NCBI GenBank assembly: GCA_025462725.1
Contig: JAOAPE010000003.1
Location: forward strand, 432,973-496,972
Direction: 5' to 3'
Source: Terriglobales bacterium
GTDB taxonomy: Bacteria > Acidobacteriota > Terriglobia > Terriglobales > Acidobacteriaceae
DNA: 64,000 bases
In this document: positions 25,586-33,674 of the stretch, piece by piece
Position numbering within the stretch: the stretch's first letter is position 1
How the letters are laid out: each line of letters begins with the position of its first letter
The notes under the pieces: generated by a model
Database searches by the model: none
Seen by the model: the letters and a program-made list of their open reading frames with translations, nothing else
What the model was told of the DNA's origin: nothing
Position numbers and translations under genes: made by a program

Positions 25586-26302
25586 TTGAACTCAAATCCC
25601 ACTAGAAATTTCATAGATGCTGTTTTGCAGTCCAAACCGCGGATCGCGGTATTTGATTGCGATGGGACTCTTTGGTCCAACAACTCTGGCGAAAACTTCT
25701 TCTACTGGAGCCTGGAACAAGGTCTTGTCTCACCCGAGATCGAGAAGTGGGTGCGCGGGCGGTATGAGGAATATCGCCAGGGTCACGTAGCCGAAGGCGT
25801 AATGTGCGGCGAGATGACGACCATGTATCACGGGCTGCGGGTAGAAGACATGGAGAAAGCCGCGGCGACATTCTTCGCCGAAGTCGTGAAACCGAACTAC
25901 TTCTTGGAGATGCAATCACTGACAAAGGGATTAGCGGCCCAGGGTTGTGAGTTATGGGCGGTCTCGTCGACGAATGAATGGGTCATTCGTGAAGGTATTC
26001 GCGAGTTTGATATTCCGACTCAGAACGTTTTAGCCGCAACAGCAGAATGTATCAACGGCATTGTCAAAGACAAGCTACTGCGAATGCCAAGTGGTCAGGG
26101 CAAAGCAGTAGCTATCCGCGAAGTCATTCAGCGCCCGGTGGATGGCGTCTTTGGGAACTCGATACACGACGCGGCCATGCTGGAGATTGCAAAACAGGCA
26201 TATGCGATCAATCCGAATCCTGACTTGGCCTCGATAGCCGCCGAGCGTCATTGGACTATCTACTGGCCGGAGAAAACCCGCGCTGTATCGGCGAGTAGTT
26301 AG
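25586..26302 (+). CDS. HAD-superfamily phosphatase (SerB-like)
   Basis: The 238-residue protein has the HAD motif I in VFDCDGTLW, motif II Ser/Thr region LWAVSSTNEW and motif III/IV GNSIHDAAML. An alpha-helical cap lies between about 35 and 115. It resembles phosphoserine-phosphatase-like haloacid dehalogenase enzymes; substrate unknown. The start is a TTG seven bases after the transferase stop; no better start was found. It overlaps the convergent IscU-like gene by four bases at the stop codons. Confidence 0.75.
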   Translation: MNSNPTRNFIDAVLQSKPRIAVFDCDGTLWSNNSGENFFYWSLEQGLVSPEIEKWVRGRYEEYRQGHVAEGVMCGEMTTMYHGLRVEDMEKAAATFFAEVVKPNYFLEMQSLTKGLAAQGCELWAVSSTNEWVIREGIREFDIPTQNVLAATAECINGIVKDKLLRMPSGQGKAVAIREVIQRPVDGVFGNSIHDAAMLEIAKQAYAINPNPDLASIAAERHWTIYWPEKTRAVSASS

Positions 26303-26658
26303 CTCTTCAACGCGTTAAGCGCAGCGCCTAAGGCGTCGATCGCTAGATGGCTCGCATGGTATGAGGCTTCTGGTAAGCCCTGCAAGAGATTTCTCAACTC
26401 ATCAGCATTGATACGTTGCGCCTGATCTAGCGTCTTGCCTTGGATCAATTCCGTTAGCGCGGAACCGCAAGCAATTGCCGCTACACAGCCTCGCGTCCGA
26501 AATCGGGCTGCTTTGACAACTCCGTTATCAAGATGTAATGCCAGTTGCATAATGTCGCCGCACGCTGGATTTTCCGTTGTCACGCAGACGGTTGCTTCCG
26601 CAAGTTCGCCTGTGTTGCGGGGATGCTCGAAATGGTCAAGCACTGCGGGAGAGTACAT
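26299..26658 (-). CDS. IscU/NifU-N-like iron-sulfur scaffold lacking one ligand cysteine
   Basis: From the ATG at 26658 the protein has 119 residues. It matches IscU from MYSPAVLDHFEHPRNTG through NPACGD (first ligand Cys with Asp) and FRTRGCVAAIA (second Cys). The third IscU ligand, normally in HCS before LAxDAI, reads HASHLAIDAL here, so that Cys is Ala; an extra Cys appears in IACGSALTEL where IscU has Ser. IscU assembles Fe-S clusters for transfer to client proteins. An upstream extension of the frame overlaps the divergent BtuF-like gene and is rejected. No other isc/suf genes are nearby. Confidence 0.82.
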   Translation of the reverse strand: MYSPAVLDHFEHPRNTGELAEATVCVTTENPACGDIMQLALHLDNGVVKAARFRTRGCVAAIACGSALTELIQGKTLDQAQRINADELRNLLQGLPEASYHASHLAIDALGAALNALKS

Positions 26659-26721
26659 ACTTCGTAATTCTATCTGTTCCTTTTCCGTGCACGCGTTGGC
26701 AAATGCCCTTACACTACCCGC

Positions 26722-27558
26722 ATGAGCTACGTGCCGCAAAGGATTGTCTCCCTTCAGCCGAGCGTGACGGTGACGATCGATCGTCTTGGAATGCTCAGCC
26801 ACGTAGTTGCTTGCACCAAATATTGCCTCGACGTTTGCCCCGCATTGCGAGAACAATCGACAATTATCGTTGCAGATTCCTGGACGGCACAGAGCGCACA
26901 GATTTTGACTGCGAAGCCGGACATGGTGATCGCTTCCGTTCCCTACCAGCTTGAAGCTGTGGGCGAGATCCTTAAGGCGGGAATACCGTTTCTCGGATTT
27001 GCTCCACATTCCATGAATGACGTTTATGCGGACATCAGCCACATCGCAGCAATTCTGGGCGTGCCAGATCGCGGCAGACGATTGATTGAAGAGATGCAGA
27101 GCGAGACTCACCATGTGGGGACTCTGGCTCAGCGAGCTGTCCAGATCAGCGGTAATCGGCCACGCGTTTACTGTGAAGAGTGGGGCAAGCCGCTCATTCA
27201 GTCACAAATGTGGGTGGCGGAGATGACCGCAATCGCCGGAGGAGAATTTCTCGGAACTCCCGGCGCTCACACCGATGAGAACAGCGTGCGTGAGCAAAAT
27301 CCAGATGTGATCATCGCCGCGTGGTGCGGTGCCGGAGACCGAGTGCCACTGGAGAAGATGATCTCCACACGAGACTGGTCCAACACGAACGCCGCTAGGG
27401 CGAACCGAGTCTTCTGCATCAATGATGAATACCTGAATACACCGGGGCCTACACTCATTTCCGGCTTATACGCGCTTGCAGCAGCCATACATCCAGAGGC
27501 CTTTCCGGCCAGCATGGGATTGCGCCGCATTGAAGTCTCAGTCGGCAAATCCAACTAA
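26722..27558 (+). CDS. BtuF-like periplasmic-binding-fold protein without signal peptide
   Basis: The 278-residue protein has the Peripla_BP_2 (BtuF/FhuD) fold pattern: RIVSLQPSVTVTIDRLGM, a BtuF-like CTKYCLDVCP loop, a central long helix (about 118-140) and INDEYLNTPGPTLISGL. Classical BtuF is exported and hands vitamin B12 to BtuCD, but this protein begins directly at the first strand with no signal peptide, and no permease or ATPase is adjacent. It may bind a corrinoid or other ligand in the cytosol, or the start may be mis-set. It precedes the Nudix gene by 73 bases. Confidence 0.72.
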   Translation: MSYVPQRIVSLQPSVTVTIDRLGMLSHVVACTKYCLDVCPALREQSTIIVADSWTAQSAQILTAKPDMVIASVPYQLEAVGEILKAGIPFLGFAPHSMNDVYADISHIAAILGVPDRGRRLIEEMQSETHHVGTLAQRAVQISGNRPRVYCEEWGKPLIQSQMWVAEMTAIAGGEFLGTPGAHTDENSVREQNPDVIIAAWCGAGDRVPLEKMISTRDWSNTNAARANRVFCINDEYLNTPGPTLISGLYALAAAIHPEAFPASMGLRRIEVSVGKSN

Positions 27559-27631
27559 TCCGCGCACCGAACACTGCATGTTATCGTTATTGTGCTTTGA
27601 TATTTCTCTCGCTAATCCGCAAGGCCCAGAG

Positions 27632-28030
27632 ATGAAACAGGTTGTAGCCGCGATCATTGTCCGCGAATCGGACTCCAAAATCCTCATATGCCAGCGGACG
27701 AAGGACCAACCGCTGCCATTGAAGTGGGAGTTCCCTGGCGGAAAGATCGAGCCGGGCGAAGAGCCTGTCGCAGCTCTGCGGCGTGAGTTGGACGAAGAGT
27801 TAGGAATCGCTGCGGAAATAGGCGGCGAGGTCGCTCGCATCGAGCACAAGTATAAAAACGGCGGAGGCGTCGAACTAGCGTTCTTCCGTGTAACAAACTA
27901 CTCCGGCGAAATTGATAATCGGATCTTTAAAGAAGTCCGATGGGTGGATCGAGAAACGCTGCCGCGTTTCGATTTTCTTGAAGCAGATGTGAAATTGGTT
28001 CGAGAGATAGCGGCTGGGAAGATCGTCTAG
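27632..28030 (+). CDS. MutT-like Nudix hydrolase
   Basis: The Nudix box runs GGKIEPGEEPVAALRRELDE followed by ELGI, matching GX5EX7REUXEEXGU in spacing. From the ATG at 27632 (MKQVVAAIIV) the protein has 132 residues, the usual MutT length; an in-frame ATG at 27578 would add 18 unrelated residues. QRTKDQPLPLKWEFPGG is typical of 8-oxo-dGTP pyrophosphatases that cleanse the nucleotide pool. Its stop overlaps that of the convergent transporter by four bases. Confidence 0.85.
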   Translation: MKQVVAAIIVRESDSKILICQRTKDQPLPLKWEFPGGKIEPGEEPVAALRRELDEELGIAAEIGGEVARIEHKYKNGGGVELAFFRVTNYSGEIDNRIFKEVRWVDRETLPRFDFLEADVKLVREIAAGKIV

Positions 28031-29265
28031 CTGGTCAGCAGCATTGCTGCAGTCAGAACGATCATGACGACGGTTGTAGTCCATGCAATCACGTTAAAAA
28101 GTCTTGAGTTGACGTGTTTGCCCATTAAGTCTGACTTGTTGATGAGCAGCAGCATGAATATCAGAACAAAAGGCAGAAGCACTCCATTCAATACCTGCGA
28201 GAGCACTGCCACCTTCACCAGCGGAATCCTTGGCAACAGAATCACCGCCGCTCCCGCAGCAAGCAGGATCGTGTATAGCCAGTAGAAGACTGGCGCTTCC
28301 GAAAACTTCTTGTCCACTCCGGATTCGAATCCCAACCCTTCGCAGACCGTATACGCAGTAGAAATCGGAAGAATGGATGCCGCGAAAATGGAAGCGTTGA
28401 ACAAGCCGAAAGCAAACAGAATGAAAGCGTATTGTCCAAACGGGCGCAAGCCTTGTGCCGCGTCGGCTGCGGATTTAACGTCCTTGTATCCACTAACGAA
28501 GAGCGTGGCCGCACACGCGACAACAATGAACCATGCGACTACGTCGGTGAAGATTGACCCGAAGATCACGTCTATGCGCGAAGCGCCGTACTGACGAGCG
28601 GTAACTCCCTTTTCGACGATGGATGATTGCAGGTAGAACTGCATCCATGGAGCGATGGTAGCTCCGATAATTCCTACAGCCATGTACAAATAATCGTAAT
28701 TGCGGAATTGCCGTACCGGTGGCAGTTTCAGCGTGTTCACAACCGCCACTGACCAATCTGGCCGCGAGAGAACACCGGCGATTATGTAGGCGATGTAGAA
28801 GAAGGACGCTAAAAGAAAAATCTTTTCAACACTCTTGTAGGTGCCTTTAACTACCAGAAACCAGACAAGTGCTGCGGACACCGGAACACTGATGTAGCGC
28901 GATATTCCGAAAAGTTCCGTGGCACCAGCGATGCCTGCAAATTCCGCAACCACGTTTGCGAAATTGGTGAGCACCAGCAATCCCATAATGATGAACGTCG
29001 TTCGGAAGCCGTACTCTTCACGGATGAGATCGCTGAGTCCCTTACCTGTCACCGCGCCCATGCGTGCCGCCATTTCTTGCACAACAATCAGCGCGATCGT
29101 CATGGGGAGCATCGTCCACAAGAGTGAGTATCCAAACTGCGCGCCAGCCTGCGAATAGGCGAGGATGCCCCCGGCATCGTTGTCCACATTCGCAGTGATA
29201 AAGCCCGGGCCAATGACGGCGAAGAAAAGTACTATCCGGGTTTTCCAGGACCTGAGGATTTTCAT
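28027..29265 (-). CDS. NRAMP-related divalent metal transporter (possibly magnesium type)
   Basis: The 412-residue protein (ATG at 29265) has about eleven hydrophobic helices and the NRAMP framework (GPGFITANVDNDAGGI in TM1; GAVTGKGLSDLIREEYG; GIIGATIAPWMQF in TM6). The canonical metal site differs: DPGN of TM1 is DNDA and MPH of TM6 is APW, so the methionine that favours transition metals is absent. NRAMP-related magnesium transporters (NRMTs) are reported to replace this methionine by alanine. Its operon partner upstream is an MgtE-type sensor protein, 78 bases away, which agrees with magnesium. An upstream GTG (29325) would add 20 residues. Confidence 0.85.
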   Translation of the reverse strand: MKILRSWKTRIVLFFAVIGPGFITANVDNDAGGILAYSQAGAQFGYSLLWTMLPMTIALIVVQEMAARMGAVTGKGLSDLIREEYGFRTTFIIMGLLVLTNFANVVAEFAGIAGATELFGISRYISVPVSAALVWFLVVKGTYKSVEKIFLLASFFYIAYIIAGVLSRPDWSVAVVNTLKLPPVRQFRNYDYLYMAVGIIGATIAPWMQFYLQSSIVEKGVTARQYGASRIDVIFGSIFTDVVAWFIVVACAATLFVSGYKDVKSAADAAQGLRPFGQYAFILFAFGLFNASIFAASILPISTAYTVCEGLGFESGVDKKFSEAPVFYWLYTILLAAGAAVILLPRIPLVKVAVLSQVLNGVLLPFVLIFMLLLINKSDLMGKHVNSRLFNVIAWTTTVVMIVLTAAMLLTS

Positions 29266-29343
29266 GGCGACGAACGATTGTTTGGAGTTTGCGCGATGAA
29301 GAGTGCGCAGATTCAAAGGTAACACACGAAGAAAACGTTAGGA

Positions 29344-30588
29344 CTACAGTTTGCGGCGGAGAAGGCTGATGATGTCGTCGGCGGTGATGACACCGCTCAA
29401 CTGTCCGGTGTCATCCACTACAGGAAGGGTGAGCAGGTTGTATTTGTCGAAGAGTTCTGCGACTTCCCGTTCGTCTGCTTGAATTGGACAAGATATGAGC
29501 GGGTCAGAGGTGAGGTCTACTAATGGTGTGTCATTGGCAGCTAATGCAAGCTTCGCCAACGGAACGGCACCGGCAAGATTTCCGTTTGAATCGACCAGAT
29601 AAATCGTGCTAACGGTTTCAACACCGCCTTCAAAACCGCGCAGCATGTTTATTGCGTCTGCTGCGGTGCCGTTGGAAGGTGCTGAGATGTAAGCAGTGGT
29701 CATGCGGCCGGCAGCCGTGTCCTCTTCAAACTCCAGAAGTTCTTCCACTTCTTCGCGCTCTTCCGGCTGCATCTCTTCAAGAATCTGTTCCGATTTCTGA
29801 TCCGAAAGATTTTCAAGCAGATCGGCCGCTGCGTCGGGTTCCATCTCTTCGACGATGTCAGCAGCGTGATCAGAGTCCAGCGATTCGACCAGCGACGCCT
29901 GCAGCTTGGGATTAATCTCTTCCAGCGCATCCGCGGCTACGTCTTCATCCAGCGATTCGAATACAGCTTCGCGTTGCGCAGGAGCAAGTTCTTCGAGGAT
30001 GTCCGCGATATCTGCCGGGTGAAGCTTGGACAATCGTTCGTGCTCAATCTTCAGCCTCACCCTTCGCGCAGGATCGACTTCGATGAGGTCAACGAAATCC
30101 CACGGAATGATCTTCGGAGAGAAGCGTTCCGCCATTGCAGTAATCGCGCGACGCGGAACGAGGTTCTTGAGGAGGCGACGGACGGCGCCGCGGGGCCCAA
30201 TCTCAACTTCGCAGACGTTGAGCATTGGATGTCCATTGGTCTGCACGAGCGAGAAATCAACGTCGTTCACGCGGACGACCTTGCGTCCGTGAACGTCAAT
30301 GATCTGTTGATCGAGCAGATCGCGTTCTAGCAGGAGGAATCCTTCTGAGCTGGCGAGCGGCGTCCAGAGATCGACGGAATCCCTCGCGTGAATGACTGAA
30401 TTCCTTATGGAAGTGATCTTCTCCGGCGGAAGAATGCGATCGCCATTCTTGGTACGCACGATCAAGACTGCTATTCGAGAAGGGTCGTCCTGTGGGGAAA
30501 TGGCTACCTCGCGCACACGTCCTCTGACCGCGCCCGTCGAATCAACAACGGGCGTGCCTAGAAGTTCGGAGAGTGAGAGGTTAGCCAT
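29344..30588 (-). CDS. soluble PRC-barrel / MgtE_N / CBS-pair protein
   Basis: The 414-residue protein (ATG at 30588) has two PRC-barrel-like units (about 1-85 and 90-165), an acidic superhelical MgtE N-domain (about 190-295; SKLHPADIADILEEL then AREAVFESL-type repeats) and a CBS pair (about 305-414; MTTAYISAP, TLPVVDDTGQLSGVITADD). In MgtE these parts sense cytosolic Mg2+ and gate the channel, but here no transmembrane domain follows. It lies in an operon with the NRAMP-related carrier, so it may sense metal and control that carrier (inference). An in-frame TTG at 30651 would add 21 residues but overlaps the terminator upstream. Confidence 0.85.
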   Translation of the reverse strand: MANLSLSELLGTPVVDSTGAVRGRVREVAISPQDDPSRIAVLIVRTKNGDRILPPEKITSIRNSVIHARDSVDLWTPLASSEGFLLLERDLLDQQIIDVHGRKVVRVNDVDFSLVQTNGHPMLNVCEVEIGPRGAVRRLLKNLVPRRAITAMAERFSPKIIPWDFVDLIEVDPARRVRLKIEHERLSKLHPADIADILEELAPAQREAVFESLDEDVAADALEEINPKLQASLVESLDSDHAADIVEEMEPDAAADLLENLSDQKSEQILEEMQPEEREEVEELLEFEEDTAAGRMTTAYISAPSNGTAADAINMLRGFEGGVETVSTIYLVDSNGNLAGAVPLAKLALAANDTPLVDLTSDPLISCPIQADEREVAELFDKYNLLTLPVVDDTGQLSGVITADDIISLLRRKL

Positions 30589-30649
30589 CGCGTTCGCTAG
30601 TTTAGAGAATACGCCAGAATCCAGCAGGGTTAGAGGTGAAAGAGTTACC

Positions 30650-30693
30650 AAAAGAGAACGGCCCGCGCTGCAGAGCAGTCATGCGGGCCGTTT
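30650..30693 (-). terminator. intrinsic terminator in the leader of the PRC/MgtE gene
   Basis: On the minus strand AACGGCCCGC (rc of 30683-30692) pairs perfectly with GCGGGCCGTT (rc of 30657-30666), followed by CTCTTTT. It lies about 70 bases before the ATG at 30588, in the position of a leader attenuator. Its 5' arm shares three bases (30690-30692) with the 3' arm of the basal helix of the RNA rod upstream. Confidence 0.75.
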
Positions 30694-30838
30694 CCGGTAG
30701 TCTGTTGAGATTAGCCTGAGGCGCGCTCTATACAGAGGGCCACAGCAACAACCCCACCTTGGGAGTTTCGCGGGACTTTAGAGCAAGCGCCCTAAGCCTC
30801 AGCCACCTCACTTGAGCTACAGCTACTACAACCAGAAC
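30690..30838 (-). ncRNA. structured leader RNA: long asymmetric rod, possible riboswitch/attenuator
   Basis: Read on the minus strand, the 3' segment 30690-30729 pairs almost completely with bases between 30838 and 30780. Helices from the base: GTTCTGG (30838-30832) with CCGGAAAC, one bulged A; TAGT (30828-30825) with ACTA; CTGT (30822-30819) with ACAG; TGAG (30810-30807) with CTCA; GGCTGA (30804-30799) with TCAGGC, one mismatch; GGCGC (30791-30787) with GCGCC; GCTCT (30784-30780) with AGAGC. Most unpaired bases lie on the 5' side; a 50-base apical region follows. It does not match M-box or yybP-ykoY as I know them. A 6S-like RNA is an alternative. Confidence 0.6.
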
Positions 30839-30848
30839 TTTTATCCAT
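30792..30848 (-). CDS. 18-codon Cys/Ser-rich small ORF (leader peptide candidate)
   Basis: The ORF encodes MDKSSGCSSCSSSEVAEA. It is preceded by AAAGGAGG (30857-30864), a full consensus Shine-Dalgarno eight bases before the ATG, and by a near-consensus promoter. It contains a CxxC pair and eight serines. The coding region forms most of the 5' arm of the RNA rod, so a translating ribosome would melt it; the stop codon lies just before the apical helices. Likely a regulatory leader peptide for the PRC/MgtE-NRAMP operon, as mgtL is for Salmonella mgtA, or a tiny metal-binding or modified peptide. No homologue is known to me. Confidence 0.55.
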   Translation of the reverse strand: MDKSSGCSSCSSSEVAEA

Positions 30849-30877
30849 TAGATCAGCCTCCTTTCCAGTGTACTCAT

Positions 30878-30906
30878 AGTTTATTAATTGATTACTATGG
30901 AGTCAA
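30878..30906 (-). promoter_or_regulatory. sigma70-type promoter of the small ORF/leader RNA
   Basis: On the minus strand TTGACT (30906-30901) and TAAACT (30883-30878) are separated by exactly 17 bases. Transcription would start near 30871, leaving about 22 bases before the small ORF. The promoter lies just after the glycogen phosphorylase stop codon, so the leader and the metal operon are independent of that gene. Confidence 0.65.
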
Positions 30907-30916
30907 GAGGCTGAAT

Positions 30917-33361
30917 TCAGGGCGCAGCACGCTCGATGTGCCAGATATCCTGCGCATATTCACGTATGGTGCGGTCACTGGAAAACTTGCCTATCCGCGC
31001 TGTGTTGAGGATTGCCTTTCGCGCCCACTCTGGAGTGTGAAGGAAATCCTGTTCCGCCTTCGTTCCTGCTTCGAGATAGGAAGGCATGTCAGCCAGATGG
31101 AAGTAGCGGTCACCTTGGTCGAGGATGGAATCGAAGATCCAGCGGAATAGCCCAGGTTCCTGTGCGCAGAACATGTTGGATCCAATAGCGTCCATTAGGC
31201 GGCGGATGCGAAGGTCATTGTTATAGAGTTCGCGGGCGCGATAGGACTGTTCCCGCTGCATCTCTTGAATCTCGGTAGGAGTGTGTCCGAAGATGTAGAT
31301 GTTTTCAGGGCCAACTTCTTCAAGTATCTCCACGTTCGCGCCGTCGAGCGTTCCGATGGTCAATGCCCCATTCATGGCCAGCTTCATGTTGCCCGTGCCG
31401 GAAGCTTCCATGCCGGCCGTCGAAATCTGTTCACTCAAATCGGCAGCGGGGATGATCACTTCCGCTAAAGAGACGCGGTAATCCGGAACGAATGCAATCT
31501 TGATACGGTCGCGGACGCGTGAATCATTGTTCACGACCTCAGCCACATTATTGATGAGCTTGATGATCTGCTTGGCAGCCCAATATCCCGGAGCGGCCTT
31601 GCCGGCAAAGACGCAAGTGCGAGCGACAGGTAAATCGTCTCCATCTTCGACGATGCGCAGGTAGTCATGGATGATGCGCATTACGTTCAATAGCTGGCGC
31701 TTGTATTCGTGAATGCGCTTGATCTGAACATCAAACATCGAAGTGGAATCCACCATGACCCCAGTGGTGGCCTGAATCACTTCTGTGAGCTTCTGTTTGT
31801 TGCGCTGCTTGATGCTCAGAAACTCAAGCTGGAATTCCCGATCGTTCGCATAGCACTCAAGTTCTTTGAGTCGATCGAGATTCATGATCCAGCCATCGCC
31901 GAGAGTTCGCGTCAACAGATTGGACACTCGCGGATTGGCTTTCAAGAGCCAGCGGCGCGGAGCTACTCCATTCGTCTTGTTGCTAAATCGTTCAGGCCAA
32001 AGCTGGGCGAAATCTGGCACGAGAGAATTCTTGAGCAGTTCGGTGTGGAGTGCCGAGACTCCATTTACGGCATGGCTGCCGATTATGGCTAGTTGCGCCA
32101 TTCTCACCTGCTTCTCGTATCCTTCTTCGATGACAGACATCCGCCGGATCTGGTCGTCGTTGGCGACGTATTCTTGCGAGAGCATCTTCAGGAAATCGAA
32201 ATTAATCCGGTTGATGATTTGCATGTGACGTGGCAGTACATGCTCAATCAATCCCACGGGCCATTTCTCGAGCGCTTCCGGCAAGAGTGTGTGATTTGTA
32301 TAACCAAAAGTCTGCCGGGTGATGTCCCAGGCCTTCTTCCACTCAATGCCGTAGTCGTCCACCAAAATGCGCATCAGTTCGGGGACGGCGAGGCTCGGAT
32401 GCGTGTCATTCATCTGCACCGCAACCTTGGATGAGAACTGCTCGAAGTCATGATGATTGACCCGGTAACGCCGAACGATATCTTGAAGCGAGCAAGCGAC
32501 GAGGAAGTATTCCTGAATCAGCCGCAGTTCCCTGCCGGACATTACAGAGTCAGACGGATAAAGGACGCGAGAGATGTTTTCGGATCCGATCTTCTGCTCA
32601 ACCGCACGGATATAGTCTCCGCGGTTGAATATCTCGATGTCGAAATCCTGCGAAGCGCGTGCGGAAAATAGTCGAAGAAAGTTGACGGTGTGTCCGCCGT
32701 ATCCGGCGACGGGCATATCATGCGGCACGCCGATGACCAACTTCCAATCCACCCAAAGATGACGCGTGTTGCCTTCAGCGTCGGTGATGTCCTCTACCCG
32801 GCCATACAGCGGGACCAAACATGATTCATGCGGACGTTCGATATGGAACGGAGTTCCAGTGGCCTTCCAGCGGTCAGGCTTCTCACGTTGATATCCGTTG
32901 GAAATCTCCTGCTTAAAGAGTCCATATTCGTAATCGATACCGTAACCGAATCCGGGCATGCCCAATGTCGCGAGCGACTCAAGGAAGCAAGCTGCGAGGC
33001 GGCCAAGTCCGCCATTGCCGAGTCCAGCGTCTGGCTCGTGCTCAAGAACGTCATCAAGAGCGATTCCCATGTCCGCGAGCGCTAGCCTACATTCCTCATG
33101 CAATTGCAGATTGCAGAGGTTATCGCCGAGGGAGCGGCCCATCAGGAATTCCATTGAGAGATAACAAAGGCGTTTAGCGTCAGAGCGCTCAAAACGGGCC
33201 TCGGTGGCCATCATCTTGTCTACCAGGCGATCTCGGATTGCGAGAGAGACTGGCTTTACGAGGTCGGCTGCCTGTAGTTGGCGCTCATCGCGGGCAAGCG
33301 TGTAGCGGATGTGGCGGGAAATTGAGTCTCTGAGATCTTCGACAGGTCTAACCTGGGGCAT
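30917..33361 (-). CDS. glgP: glycogen/starch/alpha-glucan phosphorylase
   Basis: The protein (814 residues from the ATG at 33361) is a full-length GT35 phosphorylase: GNGGLGRLAACFLESLATL in the active-site region, MNDTHPSLAVPELMRIL, KTNGVAPRRWL, and the pyridoxal-phosphate lysine in EASGTGNMKLAMNGALTIGT. It phosphorolyses storage glucan to glucose-1-phosphate in the cytosol. An in-frame TTG at 33370 is an alternative start. It stands alone; no glycogen synthase or branching enzyme is adjacent. Confidence 0.96.
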   Translation of the reverse strand: MPQVRPVEDLRDSISRHIRYTLARDERQLQAADLVKPVSLAIRDRLVDKMMATEARFERSDAKRLCYLSMEFLMGRSLGDNLCNLQLHEECRLALADMGIALDDVLEHEPDAGLGNGGLGRLAACFLESLATLGMPGFGYGIDYEYGLFKQEISNGYQREKPDRWKATGTPFHIERPHESCLVPLYGRVEDITDAEGNTRHLWVDWKLVIGVPHDMPVAGYGGHTVNFLRLFSARASQDFDIEIFNRGDYIRAVEQKIGSENISRVLYPSDSVMSGRELRLIQEYFLVACSLQDIVRRYRVNHHDFEQFSSKVAVQMNDTHPSLAVPELMRILVDDYGIEWKKAWDITRQTFGYTNHTLLPEALEKWPVGLIEHVLPRHMQIINRINFDFLKMLSQEYVANDDQIRRMSVIEEGYEKQVRMAQLAIIGSHAVNGVSALHTELLKNSLVPDFAQLWPERFSNKTNGVAPRRWLLKANPRVSNLLTRTLGDGWIMNLDRLKELECYANDREFQLEFLSIKQRNKQKLTEVIQATTGVMVDSTSMFDVQIKRIHEYKRQLLNVMRIIHDYLRIVEDGDDLPVARTCVFAGKAAPGYWAAKQIIKLINNVAEVVNNDSRVRDRIKIAFVPDYRVSLAEVIIPAADLSEQISTAGMEASGTGNMKLAMNGALTIGTLDGANVEILEEVGPENIYIFGHTPTEIQEMQREQSYRARELYNNDLRIRRLMDAIGSNMFCAQEPGLFRWIFDSILDQGDRYFHLADMPSYLEAGTKAEQDFLHTPEWARKAILNTARIGKFSSDRTIREYAQDIWHIERAAP

Positions 33362-33674
33362 ATACGTCAATGAATTTACCTGCCAGGGGAGCGCAAGGCT
33401 GAAAGCCGGTCCCGCAGTTCTTTACGATGCACGTTCGTATGATGCTGCAAAAAGCCGCTATTCTGGCTTGAAATAATGTTTGTTTCTGATTCGATTCGTA
33501 TCCTATCAATGTTCTCTGGTTTTTGTCGCCCCTGTTTTCCCCTAAGCGAACACTGAAGTAATTAAGGTTCCGATGGCTCTGGCTTTGGCAGGTTCGCCCT
33601 CTAGAACCGCAACTTTTGAAGCCCCGCAAGCGTAGTAACATCAAAGAACAGTCATCTCAACGCGGGAGAACTTC
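33362..33674. other. intergenic region with divergent promoters
   Basis: About 310 bases between glgP (minus) and the ABC ATPase (plus). I see no credible ORF, tRNA or strong hairpin here; it probably holds the two divergent promoters. GGGAGA just before 33675 is the ribosome-binding site of the ATPase gene. Confidence 0.5.

Noticed and set aside
26659..27114. Long N-terminal extension of the IscU-like protein
   Set aside because: It runs antisense through the BtuF-like gene, and IscU homology begins exactly at MYSPAVLDHF.
30690..30838. M-box (magnesium) or yybP-ykoY (manganese) riboswitch
   Set aside because: The conserved motifs of both families as I know them are absent, although the gene context would fit; the element is reported as unassigned.
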